Source: Corynebacterium sp. HMSC04H06 (lineage in GTDB: Bacteria; Actinomycetota; Actinomycetes; Mycobacteriales; Mycobacteriaceae). From it: a DNA stretch of 64,000 nt. The DNA lies in NCBI RefSeq assembly GCF_001815935.1, contig NZ_KV823418.1:28922-92921 (forward strand), given 5' to 3'. A model generated the notes under the pieces. The model was not told the DNA's origin, did not search any database, and saw only the letters and a list, made by a program, of their open reading frames with translations. Both the position numbers and the translations under genes were made by a program. Shown here piece by piece: positions 16,537-24,134 of this stretch (its first letter is position 1; each line of letters opens with the position of its first letter).

Positions 16537-17013
16537 CTAGTTCACCTCGAAGCTCTTGCGCGTGGAGCGGAAGATGATCCAGCGTTGGACCCAGAAGTTT
16601 ACGAAGGTGGCCAGGCCCTGGGAGACGGCGTAGGCCACCACCAGCGCCGGGGTTGATGGCCACCCCAGTCTGTGATCCAGGAAGCCGAAGCCCCAGCGGT
16701 AGAGCATGATGTTGACTAGGAAGGTCAGCGCGTAGGTGGCGGCCACCGCCAGCAGGCGCCGCAGGCTGGGCCGCGCGTTGAACGTCCACTTGCGGTTGAG
16801 CAGGTAGGCCGTGAGCGTGCCCGCGACGAAGCCGACGGAACGCGCCCCGGTCTCCCCCAGCACGCCGAGTACGATCTGCAGCAGCCAGGTAATCCCCAGG
16901 TCCATGACCGCAGAGATGCCGCCGGTGATAATAAACTTGGCGGACTGAGCGCGCAGCGAGTTCGACTGGGACAGCCGCCCCGCCGTCGTCGATAAGTCTG
17001 CCTGCTCAGCCAC
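16537..17013 (-). CDS. GtrA-family membrane protein (first of two)
   Basis: A 158-aa four-helix GtrA/DPMS-like protein. GtrA proteins are thought to help move polyprenyl-phosphate sugars across the membrane; the mycobacterial homologue Rv3789 lies in the same locus. Signatures are AKFIITGGISAVMDLGITWLL at helix 1 and FVAGTLTAYLLNRKWTFNA. The GTG at 17013 is chosen because CGGAGAACACA precedes it; a TTG farther upstream would overlap the preceding gene. It lies 19 bp behind the second GtrA gene and is probably cotranscribed with it. Confidence 0.8.
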   Translation of the reverse strand: MAEQADLSTTAGRLSQSNSLRAQSAKFIITGGISAVMDLGITWLLQIVLGVLGETGARSVGFVAGTLTAYLLNRKWTFNARPSLRRLLAVAATYALTFLVNIMLYRWGFGFLDHRLGWPSTPALVVAYAVSQGLATFVNFWVQRWIIFRSTRKSFEVN

Positions 17014-17032
17014 TGTGTTCTCCGCCGCTTTC

Positions 17033-17458
17033 CTACTTAAAGACGAATACTCGCTGGACAACGAAGTTGGTCACCGTCGCCACGCCCTGGGCGATGACGA
17101 AGGCCACGGTATTTTTGACCGCGCCGTCCAGCCCCAGCGCCATCAGCGGCGAGTTGAGCAGCCAGAACAACAAGTTTTGCACCGCGAAGGTGCAGCCGTA
17201 AAGCGCTGCCACCGTCGCGGCGGTGCGGCCGGTCACCTGCGCGCCAAAGGTCCAGCGCGCGTTCGCCAGGTAAGCGGCGATAGTGCCGAAGACCCAGCCA
17301 ATGGCCTTGGCCGCGGAGCGGTGCAGGCCGAGCGCGATCAGCACCATGGTCAACCCGTAGTCCAAGGCAGCGGTGAAAACGCCCACCGCGATGAAGCGCC
17401 CCAGCTGCTGTTTCAGGGATCCGCGTTGGATTTCGGTGTTCTCCGGCATGTCATTCAC
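17033..17458 (-). CDS. GtrA-family membrane protein (second of two)
   Basis: A 141-aa four-helix GtrA-type protein, paralogous to its downstream neighbour: LGRFIAVGVFTAALDYGLTMVLI, WVFGTIAAYLANARWTFGAQ and a C-terminal VTNFVVQRVFVFK match the same signatures. One of the pair is the likely equivalent of Rv3789, linked to decaprenyl-phospho-arabinose; which one cannot be decided. The GTG at 17458 lies 8 nt after TAGGCT (leaderless geometry); an ATG three codons in is the alternative. Confidence 0.78.
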   Translation of the reverse strand: MNDMPENTEIQRGSLKQQLGRFIAVGVFTAALDYGLTMVLIALGLHRSAAKAIGWVFGTIAAYLANARWTFGAQVTGRTAATVAALYGCTFAVQNLLFWLLNSPLMALGLDGAVKNTVAFVIAQGVATVTNFVVQRVFVFK

Positions 17459-17499
17459 GGGTCACTAGCCTACCGCCTTCCGCCCCGCGGCCTTGACGA

Positions 17500-18402
17500 T
17501 CAGCGCCGTAGCAGGGCGCGGTAGATATCCAGGCGCTCGACCGGGGAGGCCTTCTTCTCACCCAGCCCGCCAATCTCCGCCAGGGCCCTCAGCGAGGCCT
17601 CGCAGACGTGGCGGGCTTGGTCGGCGGCGAGCTCAGAACCGTCGTCATCGACCCAGCCCAGGGCGTTCATGGTGGTCTCGATGACGCGGTCGGTGACCTC
17701 GGGCCCGGACAGGCAGGCCAGCCCCAGCACCGTGGACCAGAAAGCGTCCTTGCCCTGGGAGGTCACCTCCCGCGGCAGGCTCGCCAGCACCCGCTGCGTC
17801 TGGGGGCTGATGTCCCCCTCGCGCTCCAAGTCGAGCGCCTGCAGCAGCGGCACGAAATCATAAAGCCGGGTGCGCTCGACTATCTGGCGCACCTCTTCGG
17901 TGACCAACTCCAGGACCTCGTCGATGGTGTCCTGCCCGGTCAGCGCCGCATTAACCGCGGTCAGGTTGAAGCTCGAGCCCGGGAAGGAACCCGAACCGCC
18001 CACGCACAACGCCCGGGGCGAGCCCGCGTCGCGCGGGTAGATATCAGCGACCACCAGGGAAAAGTCCCACAGCCCCCAGGTGTAGTCCACCTGCGAGCCC
18101 ACGCGCCACAGGAACTCCGAAACCTGGTGGGTGGGATCTATGCGCTTGCCGCGGGCATCGTGGTGCTCGAAGAAATGCCAGGGCGAGTCCTCGTCCGGCA
18201 GGTCGAAGCAGACGGTGAGGACGTCGTGGAGGTCGTGGAAGGACAGGGCGTCGTTCAGCCCGATCTGGCGGTGGACCTCCGCGTCGGCGCGCACGTTGGA
18301 GACCTGGCAGATGACCGTCAGCGGCTCGCGCGCAAGGCGCACCAGCGGATCCCCGCGGCCGCGGGCGGCGCGGATATCGGTGACGCTGGCCATCTCTGAC
18401 AT
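17500..18402 (-). CDS. Uncharacterised protein, possible pRiA4b ORF-3-like fold
   Basis: A 300-aa soluble protein of unknown function. The segment VICQVSNVRADAEVHRQIGLNDALSFHDLHDVLTVCFDLPDEDSPWHFFEHHD, shown here only as positions about 29-81, resembles the plasmid pRiA4b ORF-3-like domain: an Ile/Leu-rich strand, then LxDLHxVLxxxF and a HxFE motif. The C-terminal half is helical and Leu/Glu-rich with no known motif. TACGCT lies 7 nt before the ATG, so the gene is probably leaderless and monocistronic. Its place in the cell-wall cluster may be incidental. Confidence 0.55.
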   Translation of the reverse strand: MSEMASVTDIRAARGRGDPLVRLAREPLTVICQVSNVRADAEVHRQIGLNDALSFHDLHDVLTVCFDLPDEDSPWHFFEHHDARGKRIDPTHQVSEFLWRVGSQVDYTWGLWDFSLVVADIYPRDAGSPRALCVGGSGSFPGSSFNLTAVNAALTGQDTIDEVLELVTEEVRQIVERTRLYDFVPLLQALDLEREGDISPQTQRVLASLPREVTSQGKDAFWSTVLGLACLSGPEVTDRVIETTMNALGWVDDDGSELAADQARHVCEASLRALAEIGGLGEKKASPVERLDIYRALLRR

Positions 18403-18459
18403 AGGCCCCAGCGTAGCGCTTTCGCCGCTAGCTAACCGTTGCCCCAGTTGAGACGGACC

Positions 18460-18954
18460 TTAATCCGCGCGGCGGGCGATCTCCCGGGCCTCCGCCTCGC
18501 TGACCACGAAGGTCACCCCCGCCCCGATGGCCCCCAGCAGTGTCCACGGCTTGGTGACCCCGCGGGTGCGCAGCCAGCCGGCCACCCGGCGGGTGACCGC
18601 GATGTCCAGCGCCGCGCCGAGGGCGAAGACCGCCACGCCGGCCACGATTGACCACGCGGGCAGGGTCGGGGCGTCGTCCGGGACCTGGCCGAATTCCTCG
18701 TCGTCTTCGTCCTGGGCGTTCAGGTAGCCCACCAGGCCCAAAAAGCCGGCGGCGGACAGGGCGTAGGCGCCGATGAGCACGGTGCGGTTTTTGATCCAGT
18801 CAGGGTAGGCAGTCACCGCGCCGATGATCGCCGATTGGGCGATCCTTCCGGCGAGCGTGTCATCCAGGGCGTAGTTGTCAGTGCTGTCAGTATTGTCTGC
18901 TTGCTTGTCGGCGCTGACAGTGGTGGCGGTCCGTTCGCGGTCGGTAGAAGTCAT
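18460..18954 (-). CDS. Uncharacterised membrane protein
   Basis: A 164-aa protein with an acidic, Thr/Asp-rich N-terminus (about 1-30), a first hydrophobic stretch around 50-70 (VLIGAYALSAAGFLGLVGYL), an acidic loop QDEDDEEFGQVPDDAP, a second helix near 90-110 and a third near 130-150. No family recognised. The ATG at 18954 fits the end of the upstream divergent promoter; longer readings run into the divergent small gene. It diverges from the gene at 18988 with only 33 bp between starts. Confidence 0.6.
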   Translation of the reverse strand: MTSTDRERTATTVSADKQADNTDSTDNYALDDTLAGRIAQSAIIGAVTAYPDWIKNRTVLIGAYALSAAGFLGLVGYLNAQDEDDEEFGQVPDDAPTLPAWSIVAGVAVFALGAALDIAVTRRVAGWLRTRGVTKPWTLLGAIGAGVTFVVSEAEAREIARRAD

Positions 18955-18987
18955 GACACCACTGTAGGCAGGGCTAGAATTGGGCGC

Positions 18988-19263
18988 ATGTATTCTTCGG
19001 ATCCGCAACACCTCACCCCGGCGCAGCAGGCGGCGAAAGACCAGACCAACGAGGACGACCACCGCCACGGCCACTTTCTGGCCACCGAGCACACCAACCT
19101 TCCCTTCGACGGGTTCATGACGCGGCTGATGGCCGAGGAGCTGCCGATGTTGGACTCGGCCTCCCGCACCCGCGTCATGGAGATCATCAAGGCCTACGAC
19201 GGCCCGGTGATCTGCTCCCAGGAGGAGCTTCCCGCCGAGATCCGCGAGCTCATGGATCTCTAG
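18988..19263 (+). CDS. Small acidic hypothetical protein
   Basis: A 91-aa soluble protein with a polar, His/Asp-rich N-terminus (QTNEDDHRHGHF) and an acidic helical C-terminus (EELPAEIRELMDL). No family recognised. The start is strongly supported: TAGAAT at 18975-18980 lies 7 nt before the ATG, giving a leaderless transcript. It is divergent from the membrane protein at 18954. The His-rich run HRHGHF could bind metal, but nothing else supports that. Confidence 0.6.
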   Translation: MYSSDPQHLTPAQQAAKDQTNEDDHRHGHFLATEHTNLPFDGFMTRLMAEELPMLDSASRTRVMEIIKAYDGPVICSQEELPAEIRELMDL

Positions 19264-19424
19264 GCTTCCTTCCCGAAAAGATAGAGTCCGGGCACAAATA
19301 ATACGGTTGTACTGCCCGTTTTGTTCCGAATATCACGAACTCGCCGCGCTGGCTTTCACACCTATACCGATCGGCACTAGGTAGGCTAGGACATTGAACT
19401 ATCCGTCAAGCAAAGAGTTGAAAG

Positions 19425-20840
19425 ATGGAATTACACACCACTGAGAAGTCTCTCCACGGCTGGGGCCGCACCGCGCCGACCACCGCGCACGTGCTGTCCA
19501 CCCCGGATGTAGATGTCATCAAGAACGCGGTCGCACAGGTTGCGGACGCCAACGCCGACGCCCCGCAGCATCTGCGCCGCGGCGTCATCGCCCGCGGCAT
19601 GGGCCGCTCCTACGGCGACCCGGCCCAAAACGGTGGCGGCCTCGTCATCGACATGCAGGCACTGAACCAGATCCATTCCATCGATCCTGACAGCGCCATC
19701 GTGGACGTCGACGGCGGCGTCACCCTGGACCAGCTGATGAAGGCCGCCCTGCCGTTCGGCCTGTGGGTCCCGGTCCTGCCGGGCACTCGCCAGGTGACCA
19801 TCGGCGGCGCCATCGGCCCGGACATCCACGGCAAGAACCACCACTCCGCCGGCTCCTTCGGTGATCACGTGGTGTCCATGGAGCTGCTGGTGGCCGACGG
19901 CCGCGTGCTCCACCTGGAGCCGGAGGGCAGCTCCGATGACCCGGACGGCACCCTGTTCTGGGCCACCGTGGGCGGCATGGGCCTGACCGGCATCATCCTG
20001 CGCGCGCAGATCCGCATGACCAAGACGGAGACCGCCTACTTCATCGCGGACACGGACCGCACCGAGAACCTGGAAGAGACCGTCGCCTTCCACTCGGACG
20101 GCTCGGAGAAGAACTACACCTACTCCTCCGCCTGGTTCGACGTCATCTCCCCGGAGCCGAAGCTGGGCCGCTCCACCATCTCCCGCGGCAGCCTGGCCAC
20201 ACTGGACCAGCTCAAGGAATTCGCGCCGAAGCTGGCGCAGGATCCGCTGAAGTTCAACGCGCCACAACTGATGACCGTGCCGGACATCTTCCCGTCCTGG
20301 ACCATGAACAAGCTGACGCTGTCCGCCATCGGTGAGGCCTATTACCTGATGGGCGCTCCCGCCCGGAACCAAGTCAAGAACCTCACGCAGTTCTACCAGC
20401 CGCTGGATCTCATCGGCGAATGGAACCGCGGCTACGGCTCCAAGGGCTTTTTGCAGTACCAGTTCGTGGTCCCCATGGACGCGGTCGAGCCGTTCAAGGA
20501 GATCATCCGGGACATGCAGCGTTCCGGCCACTACTCCGCGCTGAACGTCTTCAAGCTCTTTGGCGAAGGCAACCGTGCGCCGCTGTCCTACCCGATGCCG
20601 GGCTGGAACGTCTGCGTGGACTTCCCCATCCGCGAGGGCCTGGGCTCCTTCCTGGACGACTTGGACCGTCGCGTCATGGAATTCGGCGGCCGCCTCTACC
20701 TGGCCAAGGAGTCGCGTACCTCGGCGGAGAACTTCCACCGCATGTACCCCGGCCTGAAGGGCTGGCTGAAAACACGCAACGAAATCGACCCGACCGGCGT
20801 CTTTGCCTCCGATATGTCGCGGCGCCTCGAGCTGCACTAA
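19425..20840 (+). CDS. dprE1: Decaprenyl-phospho-ribose 2'-oxidase DprE1
   Basis: FAD-dependent oxidase that, with DprE2, epimerises decaprenyl-phospho-ribose to decaprenyl-phospho-arabinose, the only arabinose donor for arabinogalactan. 471 aa, family length. The FAD domain includes [17 protein letters not shown] and [30 protein letters not shown]. The C-terminal [11 protein letters not shown] carries Cys397, matching the mycobacterial Cys387 attacked by benzothiazinones. dprE2 follows after 12 bp. The ATG has a weak upstream site; TAGGCT lies about 40 bp upstream. Confidence 0.95.
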   Translation: MELHTTEKSLHGWGRTAPTTAHVLSTPDVDVIKNAVAQVADANADAPQHLRRGVIARGMGRSYGDPAQNGGGLVIDMQALNQIHSIDPDSAIVDVDGGVTLDQLMKAALPFGLWVPVLPGTRQVTIGGAIGPDIHGKNHHSAGSFGDHVVSMELLVADGRVLHLEPEGSSDDPDGTLFWATVGGMGLTGIILRAQIRMTKTETAYFIADTDRTENLEETVAFHSDGSEKNYTYSSAWFDVISPEPKLGRSTISRGSLATLDQLKEFAPKLAQDPLKFNAPQLMTVPDIFPSWTMNKLTLSAIGEAYYLMGAPARNQVKNLTQFYQPLDLIGEWNRGYGSKGFLQYQFVVPMDAVEPFKEIIRDMQRSGHYSALNVFKLFGEGNRAPLSYPMPGWNVCVDFPIREGLGSFLDDLDRRVMEFGGRLYLAKESRTSAENFHRMYPGLKGWLKTRNEIDPTGVFASDMSRRLELH

Positions 20841-20852
20841 GAAAGGACACTC

Positions 20853-21611
20853 ATGCTTAACGCAGTAGGCCAAGCACAACACATTCTCCTTCTCGGCGGC
20901 ACCAGCGAAATCGGCCTGGGCATCGTCGAAGAATTCCTGGACCGCGGCCCGGCCAAGGTCACCCTGGCGGCCCGCCCGGGCTCCCAGCACCTGGAGGCCG
21001 CCCGCGCTCAGCTGGCCCACAAGGGCGCGGACGTGGAGGTCATCGAATTCGACGCCACCGATTTCGATTCCCACCCGGCGGTTATCGATGCCGCCTTCGC
21101 CCGCGGCGACGTCGACGTCGCCATCGTTTCCTTCGGCACCCTGGGCGATCAGGAACAGCTGTGGCAGGACCAGGCCAAGGCCGTGGCTTCTGCCCAGGTC
21201 AACTACACCGCGCCGGTCTCCGTCGGCGTGCTGTTGGGCCAGCGGCTCAAGGCGCAGGGCCACGGCACCATCGTGGCGCTGTCCTCGGTGGCCGGCATGC
21301 GCGTGCGCCGCTCCAACTTCGTCTACGGCGCCTCCAAGGCCGGCCTGGACGGCTTCTACGTCAACCTAGGCGAGGCCCTGCGCGGCGACGGCGTGAACGT
21401 GCTGGTGGTCCGCCCCGGCCAGGTCCGCACCCGCATGTCCGCCGAAGCTGGCGATGCCCCGCTGACCGTCAACGTCTCCGACGTCGCGAAGGACACCGTG
21501 CAGGCGGTCCTCGACGACAAGCAGGCCATCTTCGTCCACCCGCTGTTCAAGTACGTGAGCTTGGCCTTCAAGTTCATCCCGCAGACGGTTTTCCGGAAGC
21601 TGCCGTTCTAA
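20853..21611 (+). CDS. dprE2: Decaprenyl-phospho-2-keto-arabinose reductase DprE2
   Basis: Short-chain dehydrogenase that reduces the keto intermediate made by DprE1 with NADH. 252 aa. NAD-binding LLGGTSEIGLGIVEEFL lies at the N-terminus, and the catalytic Tyr158-x3-Lys162 is in YGASKAGLDGFYVNL. GAAAGGA precedes the ATG. It is cotranscribed with dprE1. The stop overlaps the stop of the convergent small secreted protein by 4 nt. Confidence 0.95.
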   Translation: MLNAVGQAQHILLLGGTSEIGLGIVEEFLDRGPAKVTLAARPGSQHLEAARAQLAHKGADVEVIEFDATDFDSHPAVIDAAFARGDVDVAIVSFGTLGDQEQLWQDQAKAVASAQVNYTAPVSVGVLLGQRLKAQGHGTIVALSSVAGMRVRRSNFVYGASKAGLDGFYVNLGEALRGDGVNVLVVRPGQVRTRMSAEAGDAPLTVNVSDVAKDTVQAVLDDKQAIFVHPLFKYVSLAFKFIPQTVFRKLPF

Positions 21612-21943
21612 ATCGGTTCGCCGGTTGAGTCGTAGGCCCCGGAGCTTTCGTTCCGGGGCAGCTGGCGGCACTCCTGCTGCTCGGCATCGCCGAAACGACT
21701 GACGTAGAGGCCCGCGTCGCGCTGGGCCTCTTTTTCTATCTCGCCGTTGCCAACCACCGAGCCCACAACGCGCGTGTCCCCGGCCGCTCCCGGGCCTTCC
21801 ACCGCGCATTCGACGGTCACTCCCACCTTCTGGGCGGGCACCGACTCCGACTCATCTTCGCCAAAGGACTGACCGACCACGGGGACGGCGATAGCCACCG
21901 CCGCGACCGCGCCCGCCGCTGCGACTGCGTATCCTCGCTTCAT
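21608..21943 (-). CDS. Small exported protein of unknown function
   Basis: A 111-aa protein beginning MKRGYAVAAAGAVAAVAIAVP, which reads as a signal peptide or single N-terminal membrane anchor, followed by an acidic extracytoplasmic domain with two cysteines (VECAVEG and QQECRQL) that could form a disulfide. No family recognised. GGAAGGA precedes the ATG. It lies between dprE2 and aftA on the opposite strand. Confidence 0.6.
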   Translation of the reverse strand: MKRGYAVAAAGAVAAVAIAVPVVGQSFGEDESESVPAQKVGVTVECAVEGPGAAGDTRVVGSVVGNGEIEKEAQRDAGLYVSRFGDAEQQECRQLPRNESSGAYDSTGEPI

Positions 21944-22093
21944 AGTCCTTCCCTAGTTCTGACCACGGTATCCGCGAATCACCGTACCTAAGATCCCTGG
22001 CGCTGTATAGCGACATCCGCAACCTCGGCCAGTATCCCCGTTCGCAGCGTGCGCTATGAGGAACGAGCCGCGCCATATGAGAAACTAGAGAGC

Positions 22094-24076
22094 ATGTCCA
22101 CTGAGTCCACCGTGACAACTCCTTCCGCACCTGCCTTAGCCCGTCCGCTGTCCCAGTTCGGCGATCACCGCGATGAGCTCGGCCGTGGGCCGGCGCTGCT
22201 GGCCATCCTGCTCGCCGCGCTGGGCGGCGGGCTGGTCACCCTGGCAGGCTGGGTAGTCTTCCGCTCGGTGTCCCTGCCGGCGTTTTCGACCTCGATGGTC
22301 ACGCGCGCGCTGGCCACGGTAGGTATTGTCGCCACGCTGGTGGTGGTAGGTGTCCTGCTGTTTTTCTGGATCCGGGACGAGCACTCGGCCGGCCCGCGCC
22401 CGCGCTGGCGCGCCTGGCTGACCACCGTCGTGTCCTACCTTTCCCCGGCACTGCTGGTGCTGTCCTCCATCGGCTTGCCGCTGTCGGCCAGCCGCCTGTG
22501 GCTGGACGGCATCCAGGTCGACCAGGTCTTCCGCACGCAGTTCCTGACGCGGATGGCGGATTCCGCCACGCACGCGGACATGAACTACCTAGATCTGCCC
22601 ACCTTCTACCCGATGGGCTGGTTCTGGCTGGGCGGGCGCCTGGCCAACGTGCTGGGTATTCCCGGCTGGGAGGTCTTCCAGCCCTGGGCGCTAATCTCCC
22701 TGGCCCTGTGCGGGTGCCTCCTGGTGCCGCTGTGGCAGCGCCTGGTCGGTTCCCTGCCCGTAGCCACCGCTATCGCGCTGACCACCACGGCGGTGACGCT
22801 CACCATCGGCGCCGAGGAGCCCTACTCCGCCGTCATCGCGATGGGCGTTCCGGCGGCGGCCTTCCTGTGCTCCCGGGCCTTCCACGGCTCCTGGCTGTCC
22901 ACGCTGGGCCTGGCACTCTTCCTGGGCGCTTCGGCCTCCTTCTACACCCTATTCACCGGCGCGATCTCCCTGACCGTGGTCAGCTTCGTGGCCATCATTA
23001 CCGCGGTGCTGGAGCGTCGCTGGGAGCCCATCGTGCGCCTAGTCTGCATCGGCGTCGGCTCGCTGGCCCTGGCCGCCATCTGCTGGGGCCCGTACGTCCT
23101 CGGCGTGCTGCGCTCCGATGTCCCCATCAACTCCACCGCGCAGCACTACCTGCCGGAAGAGGGCACGCAGATCCCGGTGCCCTTCCTGGCCCCGACCATC
23201 ATCGGGCTGCTCTGCCTCATCGGCCTGGTGTACCTGTTCCTGCGCCAGAGCAACCGCGATATCCGGACCCTGGGCTGGGCGCTCGGCGGCGCCTACCTGT
23301 GGATCGCGGCATCGATGGTGCTGACCCTGCTGGGCAGCACGCTGCTCGGCTTCCGCCTGGAAATCCTCGTGGTCCTCATCATGGCCACCGCCGGCATCCT
23401 GGCGCTGGCCGAGCTGCGCATGCACGGCATCGATAAGCTCTGGCCGCAAGGCTTTAGCCCCGCCACCAACCGCCGCATCACCGCCGCGTTCATGGCCGTG
23501 TTAGTGCTGGGCGGGGTCTTTTACGCCCAGCGCATTCCCGAGGAAAACGAGTCCGCCATTGATCACGCCTACACGGACACCGACGGCTACGGCGAGCGCG
23601 CCGACCGCTACACCAGCGACTCCTCCGGCCACTACCAGGAGATCCAGCGTTTCCTGGAGGACCACGGGGTAGTACCCAACGAATCCGTAATGCTAACCGA
23701 CGAAAAGCTGTTCATGGCCTACCACCCCTACTGGGGCTTTAACGCCTTCACCTCGCACTACGCCAACCCGCTGAGCCAGTTCGACGCCCGCAACAAGCAG
23801 ATCGAGACCTGGGCCAACGACTCCTGGGACCAGACCCCGGAGGAGTTCCTCGACGCCCTAGACTCGGCCCCCTGGCGCGGGCCGGACGCCATGCTCTTCC
23901 GCGGCAGCCTGGAAGACTCCGCCGACGGCTTCAAGACCCACCTGGCCGAAGATATCTACCCGAACCAGCCGAACGTGCGCTACCGGGCCGTCTTCTTCGA
24001 CTCCGCGGTCTTCGACGAGGCGCACTGGGCGATGGAACAGATCGGCCCCTTCGTGGTCGCCGTCCGCACGGATTAG
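22094..24076 (+). CDS. aftA: Arabinofuranosyltransferase AftA
   Basis: GT-C membrane enzyme that primes arabinan by adding the first arabinofuranose to the galactan, using decaprenyl-phospho-arabinose on the periplasmic side. 660 aa, close to the 643 aa of the mycobacterial enzyme. About eleven hydrophobic segments precede a soluble C-terminal domain (from about 500). The first long periplasmic loop holds QVDQVFRTQFLTRM with Asp143, and MNYLDLPTFYPMGWFWLGG follows. The ATG at 22094 is taken; a GTG 15 codons upstream is possible. emb follows after 58 bp. Confidence 0.93.
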   Translation: MSTESTVTTPSAPALARPLSQFGDHRDELGRGPALLAILLAALGGGLVTLAGWVVFRSVSLPAFSTSMVTRALATVGIVATLVVVGVLLFFWIRDEHSAGPRPRWRAWLTTVVSYLSPALLVLSSIGLPLSASRLWLDGIQVDQVFRTQFLTRMADSATHADMNYLDLPTFYPMGWFWLGGRLANVLGIPGWEVFQPWALISLALCGCLLVPLWQRLVGSLPVATAIALTTTAVTLTIGAEEPYSAVIAMGVPAAAFLCSRAFHGSWLSTLGLALFLGASASFYTLFTGAISLTVVSFVAIITAVLERRWEPIVRLVCIGVGSLALAAICWGPYVLGVLRSDVPINSTAQHYLPEEGTQIPVPFLAPTIIGLLCLIGLVYLFLRQSNRDIRTLGWALGGAYLWIAASMVLTLLGSTLLGFRLEILVVLIMATAGILALAELRMHGIDKLWPQGFSPATNRRITAAFMAVLVLGGVFYAQRIPEENESAIDHAYTDTDGYGERADRYTSDSSGHYQEIQRFLEDHGVVPNESVMLTDEKLFMAYHPYWGFNAFTSHYANPLSQFDARNKQIETWANDSWDQTPEEFLDALDSAPWRGPDAMLFRGSLEDSADGFKTHLAEDIYPNQPNVRYRAVFFDSAVFDEAHWAMEQIGPFVVAVRTD

Positions 24077-24134
24077 TCGGCGGAAGGTATGCCGCGACAT
24101 GGAGTTTTAGCCGCAGTGCCGTAAACTATTCGCC

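Noticed and set aside
17014..17061. TTG start extending the first GtrA protein by 16 residues
   Set aside because: It would overlap the upstream GtrA gene and lacks a ribosome-binding site, while the GTG at 17013 has one.
19431..21263. A 610-codon open frame antisense to dprE1 and dprE2
   Set aside because: Shadow of strong third-position GC bias; no initiation signal and no recognisable family.
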